64,000 nt of DNA from Diplolepis rosae. Its lineage: Eukaryota; Arthropoda; Insecta; Hymenoptera; Diplolepididae. Below, one piece after another: positions 37,238-47,279 of the stretch (position 1 is the stretch's first letter; every line of letters starts with the position of its first letter). The position numbers were made by a program, and so were the translations under genes. Under the pieces are notes generated by a model. That model did not search any database. It was not told the origin of the DNA and saw only the letters and a list, made by a program, of their open reading frames with translations. The stretch is from assembly GCA_030998225.1 (NCBI GenBank), contig JAPYXD010000581.1, forward strand, positions 5,963,501 to 6,027,500, read 5' to 3'.

Positions 37238-38161
37238 ATTTACCTTCGGGTAGTGGTATGTCGTGTCAAAGTGATGTGAACATTGATTTACCAGTAGAAG
37301 GAAGTGTTTAAGGATATGTGACACTTTAGAAAAGTAGCAAGTTCATATGAACAATTTGGTCCAGTTTCTACAATTTTCTGAACAAAATATATAAATTTTT
37401 TTGTTAATCTATACTAATCTATCTAATTTATCTACGTCCGTTCTTATCTTTTGTACCATTTCCCAAGTTTTGAAAAGAAAATTTTATTTACTTTAGTCAC
37501 AAACATGTAGAAATCTAAAATCGATCAAATTTGCTAATTCCCTACGTATCACATGCTTTCATGGTTCGCAGTTAGGTGCATACGAAAGTTTTTTGTATAT
37601 CTTCTGTAAATAAAAATACAAATTACAGATATTTTTTTGGATTTTTACTTATTACGAAAAAACCAAGATTCAATGGAGAATTGTGAAAATGTAATTCAAG
37701 AGTAAGTTAATATTAACTTCTCACTCTTGAATTACATTTTCACAATTTTAAATTAAATTTTCCATTTCCTTTTGATTATATTCTCTGCAACGCATTTAAA
37801 GAACCTACATATGCATGTACGAGGGATGTTCAATAATTCAATGATTTTTCGAAAGATGGTGCTGTTATCGTAAATATGTTACTATTCTAAGAGAATACCA
37901 TCTAATATCAGTGCGTATACAAAGTTTCAAGTCAGTACGTTGGTTAGAAAATTTTTTACAGCCAGTTGAATTTACTCAGGGCAGGTCGACCTCTAATGTA
38001 TTGGGTGTCCCCGTAGGATAGTTCATGTGCGGTGGTGTACGCGGCGCTAGTTGTCGGAAGCGGGCGGAGTGCGGCAAAGGGAACGGCTTCGTATGAGTTC
38101 CGCCATTGTTGTATATATGTATCAACAATTCGTACGCGATCGCGCTTTATAATCATTTAAA

Positions 38162-38534
38162 ATGAATTCGAAGTACGAAATTCAGTGTGCTGTGAGTGGG
38201 TGTACCTCCAAAAGGGGTCGGAAGAACAATGTGTCAATTCATCGGTTTCCGAAGAAAGAAAATGCCGGACAACGATGGATAGAAGCAAGCTCAAATAACT
38301 ACTTGTCGAGGTTAGGATACCTCGAAGTACTAGAAAGACAATTTTTTATTTGTCATCGACATTTTTCCGACGTTAAATTTACCGTCGTGTAGTGATGTGT
38401 CGAGTGGAAGTGATGTGAACATTAAACCGGCGAGTGTTTCTTCCCCATCAGACTTCGAAATTTTTATTCCCGAAGTAGAAAAACCTGCAGAAGGCATACG
38501 AGACTTTGAAGAAAGTAGCGTGCAGTTTGCACAC
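38162..38534 (+). CDS. THAP-domain protein, copy 4, exon 1 (possible frameshift)
   Basis: 76 residues to the first stop, with the complete C2CH set: C9, C14, C64 and H67 (CHRHF), spacing x4, x49, x2, as in THAP zinc fingers. The THAP fold binds DNA and occurs in P-element-type transposases and host proteins derived from them. A stop follows at 38390. A one-base shift near 38378 opens NLPSCSDVSSGSDVNIKPAS to ESSVQFAH, which ends at a strong donor (GTAAGT at 38535) in phase with the candidate exon at 40098. Either the gene has a single frameshift or an undetected short intron exists. It is a transposon remnant or a domesticated THAP gene. Confidence 0.55.
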
Positions 38535-38830
38535 GTAAGTAACAATATTTTTAATTTCATACGATATTGTATATAATTTCAAACTTTTCGACTCTGATCA
38601 GAGTCCTCATTAGTGATCTTTATTTCTAAAATTTTAAGTGCAATAAATAAAATATTACATATATGAGCCCTGTTTCGAAGTAAACTTTGAAAATGTGAAA
38701 AAATGTAAAAATCGTAAGAAAATTTACATAAAATAGTACAAGAAACTTCGATGAAGTATCTAAAACTTCCTTAGGAATGACAATAAAATTCACGTATTTT
38801 TGAGATACCAAACTAAAAAAGTAGTATATA

Positions 38831-39842
38831 CACTACTGGTCAAAATTATTTATTCACCTGCTGTGTTAGCTATTCTTAAAGTGTCTTAATTTTTATAATT
38901 ATTTAAATTTTGCATCTAGTGAGCCCAAGTTGAAGGCAAAATGATAATTTTATAAGAATCTATTGCAAAAAACGTCAAATTTCGATCTTTTTGAATAAAT
39001 ATTAATAACACTGAAATTAATTAAGACCTTTAAACGTTTCTGGTCTCATTTTGAAGGTTACTCTTCATAGTATTTTGTTAACTTATCAAGATATTTTTAG
39101 AATTTTTCTTTTGGATTCTACCCTGGGGTCAAACATGGTACAAACATGTCGAAAATTTTCAAATGAAGACAGTAATCTATAAATTTTATTAAAATATGAT
39201 ACACATTGGTTTTTAAAAATTTCTTGTAAGTAGCTACACATTTTTAAAATTTTATGACCTTTTTGTATCATTTTTGACGCCGGGTAGAATCCAGGAAAAA
39301 AAATCTGAAAATATCTTGATTAGTTAGCAAAATACTATGAAAACCTACCATTTAAATGAGACAAAAAACTTTTAAAAATCTTAATTAATTTCAGAGTTGT
39401 TAATATTTTTCAGAATGATTGAAATTTCAAGTTTTTTGAAATATTTTTTTATAAAATTAACATTTTGTGATTTTTTCTGATTTTTCTAAATCATTTCAGT
39501 CGATTACGTCGATCATTAGAAGAGTGTATCACTGTACGTGACAACGGAACTCTACTATATCGACCTTATCAACCTATGATTCAGAATTAATCCAACGTTA
39601 TTTAAAACTAGATGGTATTTTCCAATATAAATTGAAGAAATTTTTCTGTGAAAAAAAAAATTTCTTCAATTTTGTTATTTAGTTTATTTTATTATTTTTT
39701 ATTTTGTTTTATTTGTTATTTGCAAAATTTTATTAACTTTTATTTTATGATAGGAAAAAAATTTCAACTTATTATCATAAAAATTAAGACACTTTAGGAA
39801 TAGCTGAAACAACAAGTGAACAAATAATTTCGACCGGCAGTG
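38831..39842. mobile_element. 1-kb fold-back Tc1-like element in the THAP copy 4 intron
   Basis: The ends CACTACTGGTCAAAATTATT and (complement) CACTGCCGGTCGAAATTATT resemble Tc1-family termini. TA flanks both sides (38829-38830, 39843-39844). The arms pair over several hundred bases (AGTATTTTGTTAACTTATCA near 39070 with its complement near 39320). An inserted piece at about 39500-39620 matches 59185-59360. No transposase is present. Confidence 0.8.
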
Positions 39843-40097
39843 TACTTCTGTCTAAATGTTACTGAAGATATAGATGCAAGTACATATATAGTATAAAATT
39901 ACAAAGGATTATTTATGTAAAAATAGCTGAGAATTGCCAATACAAATTCCACAATGTCAGAAATTCCCACCACAATTTCGCGAAACATGTGACTGGAGTT
40001 TTATTTTATAAAATTTATTTTCATTTATTTTATAAAATACCTACGAAATAAATTTCAAATATTCATATAAATTAAATGCTTTTAATCTATATTCCAG

Positions 40098-40306
40098 AAA
40101 AAAGAATCAGAAGATATCCCAGAAGCAGGAAGCAGCAAGGATGTACTTGGAGAAGACTTTCACACAACACCGAAGAGAGCTATCTCGACCCCACAAAGTG
40201 TTCGATTATCTTGTAATACAAAAATCAACGCAAAATGTGCTAAGCAACTATATTTTCTGAAAATAAAAATACAAATTACAGATATTTTTGATTTTTATTT
40301 ATGACG
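40098..40306 (+). CDS. Candidate exon 2 of THAP copy 4
   Basis: The acceptor TATATTCCAG is followed by an open phase-0 frame KKESEDIPEAGSSKDVLGED, FHTTPKRAISTPQSVRLSC and on to a stop near 40304. The acidic, Ser/Pro-rich character with a TPQSVR-like block suits the linker after a THAP domain. No catalytic domain follows; from about 40258 the sequence is homologous to the non-coding part of units 1-3. Gene status is therefore doubtful. Confidence 0.4.
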
Positions 40307-40617
40307 AGAAAACCATGATTTAAGGCAAAATTGTGTAAATGTAATTAAAGAGTGAGTTGATATCAACATAACTTCTCACTCTTGAATTAAATTTTCACAA
40401 TTTTGCGCTAAATCTTCAATTTCCTTTTAATTTTATTTGAATATATTCTTTGTAACACATTTAAAGAACCTACGTATGCATGTATATGCACTAACACGTG
40501 CACATATAATGGTAGTTCATGCGCAGTGCTGTACGCGGCGCTAGTTGCTAACGGTCCACCACCTTTCCATTAGGTTTGCACGGCCTGAATTTACTTTTTC
40601 ATTGTTAAAACAAAACC

Positions 40618-41058
40618 ATGGAAAAAAGCGAGTTTTGCGTGCTTATTAAACATTATTTTCTACGAGGAAAATCAATCAAAGAAACTGAAGAAAAGCTCGC
40701 AAAATATTATAAGGAGTCTGCTCCATCGCATGGCATCGTTCATAAGTGGTTCACTGAATTTCGTGGCGGCCGTATTGGCCCAAGTAATGCTGAGCGTCCT
40801 GGCCGTCCAGAAGAGGTGACTTCTCAAGAAATGATCGATAAAATCCATGACATCGTACTCAACGATCGCCGATTGAAAGTGCGTCAGATTAGTGAGACAG
40901 TAAACATTTCAGTGGGACGTGCATGGCACATTTCACATGAATGTTTGGGCATGAGGAAGCTGTCTGCAAGATGGGTGCCGCGTTTGCTCACAGCCGATCA
41001 CAAGCGGGATGGTGTGGTTGCGTCTGGCTGCATGTTTCAACGTAATTCAAAGGACTTT
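40618..41058 (+). pseudogene. Mariner transposase 5, N-terminal part
   Basis: MEKSEFCVLIKHYFLRGKS, APSHGIVHKWFTEFRGGRIG, GRPEEVTSQEMIDKIHDIVL and LGMRKLSARWVPRLLTADHK form the paired helix-turn-helix region of a mariner transposase. It decays after FQRNSKDFLRL, before the first catalytic Asp. The C-terminal part is 2 kb downstream at 43097-43330. Confidence 0.85.
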
Positions 41059-41142
41059 TTGCGACTTTCTGTAACTGCTAGTGAAATTTATTGTCCATTT
41101 ATAATGTGATTCTACTCTCCTGTAAATAATTATTTATTTATG

Positions 41143-41659
41143 TGTGACGCGATCCGAGAAAAGGGCCCTTCAAGGCAAAAAAATCGATTTTAGGATTATG
41201 ACTGATTCTATAAGTTCTTGAAATGATCTTTCTAGGGGTGCAATAAAAATTGTTGTATCTGTATTATTTTAAAAGATATAAATTATTGAAAAAGAGTCTG
41301 CAAACGCGTGTGGATTGGCAGCTCGACGCCTCTACTCTTTTTGTTCTTCCACTACTTCCCCCACTACTCGCCGTGTCCCCTGCGCGGAGCTCTATGCTCC
41401 GCAGAATCAACGTGCTTGTTGCAACGTGCTTTGTTGTAACTAGGTTATGACAAAAGACAGTTGTTGAAAAAATGAATCATGACGAGAGTATGAAAAAAGA
41501 GAGTGGGGAAACTCAGGGGAACTGTAAGAAGTGGGGGTCAGAATCCCCCACTTAGACTTCTCCTACGCTCCCTCGCCTCGAGCTCGAGATTTCTTCAATC
41601 GGTCGTCGTGTAAAATTTCACTTTTGCCTCGAAGGTCCCTTTTCTCGGATCGCGTCACA
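41143..41659. mobile_element. 517-bp element with TGTGACGCGATCCGAGAAAA inverted ends
   Basis: The left end at 41143 (TGTGACGCGATCCGAGAAAA, then GGGCCCTTCAAGGCAAAA) is repeated in reverse at about 41622-41659, with arms of about 38 bp. The interior is GC-richer and non-coding. It interrupts mariner 5. No clear target duplication. Confidence 0.75.
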
Positions 41660-41939
41660 TATAAACAAAGAAATAACTTGAGTTTTTATTTATTTTCAAT
41701 TTATTATTTAATAAATAACTTTTAGTCTATATACAGCTTCAAGAAAATAGCATTAGAAGAAAGGTAAGTATTAAAGATAAGTATACAGTGACAATATTTA
41801 ATATTTTAATAAATCAAAAATTCATATAAATTAGGATCATCCTAAATTAACAATATTTCAAATCAATTGAAAAATACAACATTTCAAGCATTGAATCACA
41901 TGGTATAATATTAATCGATTATCTACAGAAGGGAATAGT

Positions 41940-42130
41940 ATATTATGTGCCTAGGCGCATAATGAGGGTTATTACGCGACGAGCGACAATGCTCGCAGGA
42001 CTGATCGGGCCTCGGCTTCGTCTCGGCTTTGCCTCAGCTACGCCTTGGCTTCGATCTCCTGCGAGCATTTTAAGCGAGTCTCGTAATTACCCGAATTGTG
42101 TGCATTGGCACATATTCTATTTTATGTGAC
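41940..42130. other. GC-rich patch with short CTCGGCTTCG-type repeats
   Basis: CTCGGCTTCGTCTCGGCTTT and CTACGCCTTGGCTTCG form a short degenerate tandem; CTCGCAGGA and TCCTGCGAGCA flank it as an inverted pair. Function unknown. Confidence 0.4.
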
Positions 42131-42271
42131 TTCGGCGCATATAAGAGTTTTTATGCGTACACTCGAATCCAATCTAAAAAGGTCGAAATTGCCATGATTA
42201 TCGCCCATCTCACTTGACATTTCGCGACTAGTTCCGGACATTTTGATTTTCTCGGCCTTGTGTAGTAGTAG

Positions 42272-42417
42272 CGTATTGTAATAGAGCATGCGCAGTTCAA
42301 ATGTACAAGGCTTTGTCAGTACGGTGCCAACGCTGTACATACGTATTGTACGTATTGTAATAGAGCATGCGCAGTTCAAATGTACAAGGCTTTGTCAGTA
42401 CGGTGCCAACGCACATA
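42272..42417. repeat. Two tandem 79-bp units
   Basis: CGTATTGTAATAGAGCATGC begins at 42272 and again at 42351, and the match continues through GGCTTTGTCAGTACGGTGCC. Confidence 0.85.
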
Positions 42418-42578
42418 CGAAGTTCAATTTTTACATTACATTACTCTGTATCGTAATACACAACATTACGCTACTCTCAACTGTAGCGTAAAAACGAGTT
42501 TACGCGCCGGAGGCATATAAAAACTATTACAGGAGAGTATTATGCCTCATTATTTGATCGATTTGATCCCATACACTA

Positions 42579-43093
42579 GTGGACCCGGTTGAGAGAACGG
42601 TCATAGAATACTCTGACCGTTCTCTGACTGTTCTCTGACCTCGTATTATTATGGTTAAGAACGATAAAAAAACATTTAAAACATTGTAATTATGATTCTG
42701 CGATAAAATTTGAATTAGCAGGTGTAGGAATAAATGCAATCATTTTATTATTCAGAGATAAAAACTAGAAAAACATCGTATACCTGTCATTGAAGGCAGT
42801 GCAGTGGTTCACAATTGGCGGAACGTCTCTATCGTGAAGGTTTACTATTAGTGGAGACGTTCCGCAAATGGTGAACCACTGTACTGCCTTCAATGACAGG
42901 TACATGATGTTTTCCTAGTTTTTATCGCTGAAAAATGAAATTATTGTATTTATTCTTGCGCCTTCTATTCCAAATTTTTCCACGGAATCATAATTGCAAT
43001 GTTTTAAATGTTTTTATATCGTTCTTAGCCATAATAATGCGAGGTCAGAGAACGGGCAGAGTATTCTATGACCGTTCTCTCGACCGGGTCCGC
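42579..43093. mobile_element. 515-bp palindromic MITE inside mariner 5
   Basis: It starts GTGGACCCGGTTGAGAGAAC and ends GTTCTCTCGACCGGGTCCGC; TA lies on both sides (42577-42578, 43094-43095). Arms pair throughout, closing near 42845 with a strong inner stem (CCTGTCATTGAAGGCAGT and its complement). Confidence 0.9.
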
Positions 43094-43096
43094 TAG

Positions 43097-43330
43097 GGAT
43101 ACTGAAGAAAAAGCGGCCCCATCCGGCGAAAAAAAGTGCTTTTCCACCACGACAATGCACCAGCTCACACGAGTGCCATTGGAACGGCCAAATTATTTTT
43201 ATAGTTATTATTATTTGAAGAGATTATTGCTGCGACAAATGAATATTTTTACAGGTTTGATAAAAATTACTTTTAAGAGGGCATAAAGAAGCTTGAGAAC
43301 CGCTATAATAAATGTATACAGTTTAAAAGG
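43097..43330 (+). pseudogene. Mariner transposase 5, C-terminal part with deletion
   Basis: EKAAPSGEKK then VLFHHDNAPAHTSAIGTAK (second catalytic Asp), a deletion that removes the third Asp, then EEIIAATNEYFTGFDKNYFK and KKLENRYNKCIQ with shifts. It matches the N-terminal part at 40618 in type and orientation. Confidence 0.75.
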
Positions 43331-43429
43331 GGACTATGTTGAAAAATCAATTAGCTTTGCACGGCCTGATTCTTCTTTACGTCGGTGAAAATTTACATGT
43401 AGCGTTTAAATTCAATTTAAAAAATCTGT

Positions 43430-44800
43430 CCGCTTCGCGGGCACATTCTCATCGCGCGCTTCACGCGCAAGTTTGAGCGCGCCTAGGGCGCGCGATTTGA
43501 TCGTCGCGCTTCGCGCTCGGTCTTGTGCTCTTTGCATACATTTAAGTTTATTTCTTATAATTTGATACTGAAGCTCAAACCAATTTTATAATAATATTAC
43601 AGATGATGTGAATTACACATTTTCTCAAAGTCACTCAATTTCTTTTTGAATTTAAGTGAAACAGGAAATTCAATTTACTTAAGGCTCTATCAGCCTTAAG
43701 GAACACATTCTCATCATGACGCTCGCGCTTCGCGCTCGATTTTCTGTATACATTTCAGTAACTTTTTAATAAAGTACATGGTTAAAATAATTTATTTTTT
43801 TCCCTGATCTCTCAAAAATAAAAAGCAATCGTAGACTTTATTTAAGGAAACGATTTTGCAGAACAACGCTTATTTCGTATCTCACATATTTTGGCGAAAA
43901 AAATCGAATTTTTTTAATATTAAAAATCAAAACATAAAATATACATCCTGTCCCGAAATGTCTTAATGAGAATTTATAGACCTCATTTAAGCAAAAAATT
44001 TTCCATCTAAACGTTTTTTTTTAATCTCACATATTTTGTCTAAAAAATGGAATTTTTTTATTTTAATCGTATTTTTTGGAATTGAAACGAAAAATATATG
44101 TTTCATCAGAAACTGTGTGAGACAAAATTTGTAGATCTTTTTGATACGAACAACTTTGTATTTTTACATTTTTTTCGTATTTCCAATATTATTGTTAAAA
44201 AATTGAATTTTGGATTTTCAATAGTTTTTTTTTTTTAATTAAAAAGAAAAATATGCATCTTATGAAAAAATGTTACAATTCAAATTTGTAGGTCTTTATT
44301 TATTTAATAATGTTGTGTCATAACGTTTTTTCGTATCTCGTATAATTTAACTGAAAAATGGAATTTTGATATTGACTTTTTTCGAAATTCAATATGCTAT
44401 AACATTTCTAATTTTGATTTAATCCAAAAATGTTATCAGGATAATTTGTAGAGATTTATGAGCGCTATCAAAAACTAGTATTGAAATTTTTGATTTTTCC
44501 AAAAAGTTATTTTCAAAAACACAAAAGTAGTGCTCAATCCCTCAATTTTGATTGGATGTGGCTGGTTAACGAACTTGTCCTTACTTTTTCGGCTCCGATA
44601 AAGTGTGCCAAAGCTCAATTCAATCTGATAATTCTATCAAGAGTTATGCCGCACACGACCTACTACAGACGGACAGACAGACACTTTCGTAAAAACCCTT
44701 TTTTCTGACTCAGGGGGTCTCAAAACGTAAAGATTTGATGAAAATTTCGAAAGTCATTTTTCACATAAAACCAATCCCTTCTCATCCATAATGAGAATGT
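43430..44800 (+). repeat. Dispersed repeat (CCTTAAGGAACACATTCTCA to TCTCATCCATAATGAGAATG), long copy
   Basis: CGCTTCGCGCTCG words at 43440-43530 and 43715-43740, then repeated TCGTATCTCACATATTTT blocks at ~150-bp intervals, an ACAGACGGACAGACAGACAC motif near 44664 and the shared end near 44790. It is homologous in order to 13637-14185 and 60716-61252. No coding domain was recognised, so the class is open. Confidence 0.55.
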
Positions 44801-45731
44801 AATAATAAACAAACATATTATTGATGTTGAAGTGATAGTATTAACTGTAATAACCTTAACCTTTTTTTTACCAACACAGAAATGTCATTAAAATTTCAGT
44901 TGATCATCAAAAGCATAGAGTTTTCTGCAAAATTGATCTAGTATTCTCAAACATTAGTAAATCATTCTTGGAATAAATCGTAAATCTAATGAAACTTCAG
45001 AAACTCAAGGAAATTTTCTTGGATTCCGATTGATTATGAAATCATGAAAAATTTCATTATTTAGATAAGTAACAAGTAAAATTTAATTGTAATTCTTTCG
45101 ACAAGTAACAATTGACACTTGAACACTATCTCAAAATCTCAGCCTATTTGTTACGCCGCGTTACAAGGAGGCAGGGGGGGCCAAAAATTCTGAAAAACTG
45201 CGTTACGTACTACTTGAACGCTCCCTTACAGGAAATAGACCTCGTCAAAATTGTTTTTTTGAGGATTAAAATGTTTATTATAATTTCTAGAATATCTTGT
45301 AAAAATTTTAAAGTGGGCAGTTAAATAGTTTTTGAGAATAAATTTTCATAGGTTTTTCCCTGAGCTTTTGGATATCTTTATGTTTTGTTTAGTCATCAGT
45401 TCGGTGTCAAACTTTCAGTGATTTAGATCGTTTCTGAATTGAAAATCAATTTCTGTGATCCTGGAAAAAATAAATGGGAAAAAATTGAGTTATTAATAAT
45501 TTTGGGAAAAAAATGGAGCGCCAATAAGACATCAAAAATTATGAATACCTTGTCTCACTCGCACGAGTTTTGTTTCATTGTTTTCTTTTTTTTAACTAAA
45601 TATTGTGTCCGTATGCTGCATTTCAATTGCTTGCGTAACATTAAATCTTCTAAAAAACATTAACCTGAATTAAGAAGTAGACGGTTTGGTTTATAGTCTT
45701 TTTTTAAATAAACCAAGTAATTTAACTCTAC
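44801..45731. other. AT-rich spacer with a transposon-like end near 45232
   Basis: ACTGCGTTACGTACTACTTG to GCTCCCTTA (45198-45230) is the reverse of the sequence GTCCAAGTATTACGCAACGT at 34398, a likely shared terminal motif of a DNA element. Otherwise nothing. Confidence 0.35.
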
Positions 45732-46045
45732 CCTGGCGGTTTGGGTGAAACTCTAAAGTTTGACTAAATTTTAATGAGTTTTTAATCCAAATCTTACCGA
45801 CCTTGAATTCATTCGCATTGATTTGAATTTAATATTGGGTTTGGACCAATTGGAGCTCAAATTGTTTCGAATTGATTCAGATTAAATCGGATTTATTTCT
45901 CGGATTGGGGTGTAATGAATCGGATGAAGTCGGATTTATTTATAATCGACCTTTATTTACCGATATACAAAAAGTTTTTTCAGATTGATCCGGAAAGAGT
46001 TTTAGGAAATGCTCGGATTGAATTTCAATCTGAAACGAATAAACG
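45732..46045. mobile_element. AATCCGA fold-back fragment
   Basis: It begins CCCTGGCGGTTTGGGTGAAA and contains the family words; the left arm is shortened. Confidence 0.55.
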
Positions 46046-46102
46046 AAACAGCAGCTATCGTTAATATCTTCTACAGAATAAATTAATGGGGCTTCAAACG
46101 TC

Positions 46103-46474
46103 ACCCTGGCGAATGTTTCGAATTAGAATTGTTCAATTCGAGCAAATCAGACCTGTTCCGAAATCTATTTCCGTACCATTCTGAATTTCCGATCCAATCC
46201 GAAAATGTTTTGAATCTCGTTTCTTTAAAACCAGTTAAAAATCAATCCGATTTATTATCGTTTCACAGGCTCCAATCTGAATGTATCCAAACAAAAATTT
46301 GAATACGGACTAATGCGTACATGGATTGATTCAGACCCAATTCTCACTCTAAATAAATCCGATGTCGGAATGATTCTGATTAAAAATCTGGTTTCAATAA
46401 ATCCGAGATCAAATTCATTCAGATTGAACCTAAATGAATCGTATTAATTCGGAGTTCCTTTTTGAAACTTTCGC
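46103..46474. mobile_element. AATCCGA fold-back element
   Basis: It begins CCCTGGCGAATGTTTCG and ends GAAACTTTCGCCAATG, with inverted arms between. Confidence 0.7.
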
Positions 46475-47190
46475 CAATGCAAGGGAAGGAGGCAGGCGCT
46501 AGAAGTACAAACTCTCCATCGTAGACAAGAGAAAGTCACATGATTCCCTGCAGGTAAAACTTGATTACTCGGAAAAAGAAATAACGATGATGGGACTACA
46601 CGCTGATATGCGTGATGTATCATCATCTAGGAAATGAACGTTGAAATATACGCTCCATCGAATGATAAGATGGACACCGGGCCTGGATGGATATCCTCGA
46701 GTCTTGAGAAATAAGGGAAGAGGTCGAAAAACTTAGGAGAGACAAAGAGAGAGAAGGAAGGACAGAACAGTCTGCGGAGCATAGTGAGATATGCATGAGT
46801 ACATATCTGTGACTTGTGATGGACAGGGAGTAGCATCTTCTACCTACGGGGGTCTGAAATACCCTATAAATATAAGGCCCCTCACATCGGGCCCCTCCAG
46901 TTCTAGTGAATGCTCATGGCCCCCCGCTACGCGCTATGCATCAACACCAAGCATCCATCCCATTATACCTCATCAAAATATCAAACACGCCTACCTTGGC
47001 TAAATCAACATTCTTTGTTGCCATCGAATCCTGGTATTCATCAAAATTAACTCGACGCTTGAAATTGTTGAGATTGCGGGTCCGAAGACAAAATGAGAGC
47101 TGTGGAGGGGAGCGTTATTTATGGGAATCCTTTCTCGAAAATAGAAAAGGGAAGATTTCTCGCTTCGATTCTGTTTGTTAAGAGGTGCCT
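46475..47190. other. GC-richer island with a TATA-like motif, no recognised gene
   Basis: Base composition rises sharply compared with the flanks. CCCTATAAATATAAGG at 46861-46876 followed by TCCAGTTCT about 25 bases on looks promoter-like on the + strand. Open frames of 60-91 residues on both strands share no recognisable domain. It could be an unannotated transcript start or foreign repeat. Confidence 0.3.
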
Positions 47191-47279
47191 CATATTTTGA
47201 CTCCTTAGGGGAGATATATATTGTTTTTTTATCAGTAGTGGAAATCAGTCTTATCCATAATTTTGTAAACATTTTTGAG

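Larger units (their letters stand above)
34603..38109 (+). repeat. Three tandem ~1.17-kb THAP-bearing units
   Basis: Units begin with TTGTATATATGTATCAACAA near 34595, 35770, 36940 and 38108; the THAP start codons at 34655, 35825, 36995 and 38162 give periods of 1170, 1170 and 1167 bp. Units 1 and 2 are almost identical over their length; unit 3 carries a cluster of substitutions around 37435-37625. Each holds one THAP reading frame, a long hairpin and a GC-richer segment (GTACGCGGCGCTAGTTGTCG). Confidence 0.92.

Noticed and set aside
35619..38156. Repeated 66-residue minus-strand frames (MIIKRDRVRIVDTYIQQW) between the THAP units
   Set aside because: Identical only because the units are duplicated; antisense to the THAP start, with no known motif and no copy in the diverged unit.
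34398..45232. One large element bounded by the GTCCAAGTATTACG and reversed CGTACTACTTG motifs
   Set aside because: The ends are only loosely similar and the interval contains unrelated tandem repeats and mariner parts; separate copies of an end motif are more likely.
46444..47272. Overlapping open frames in the GC-rich island as a gene
   Set aside because: Frames on both strands overlap, none exceeds 91 residues, and no domain or splice structure is recognised.
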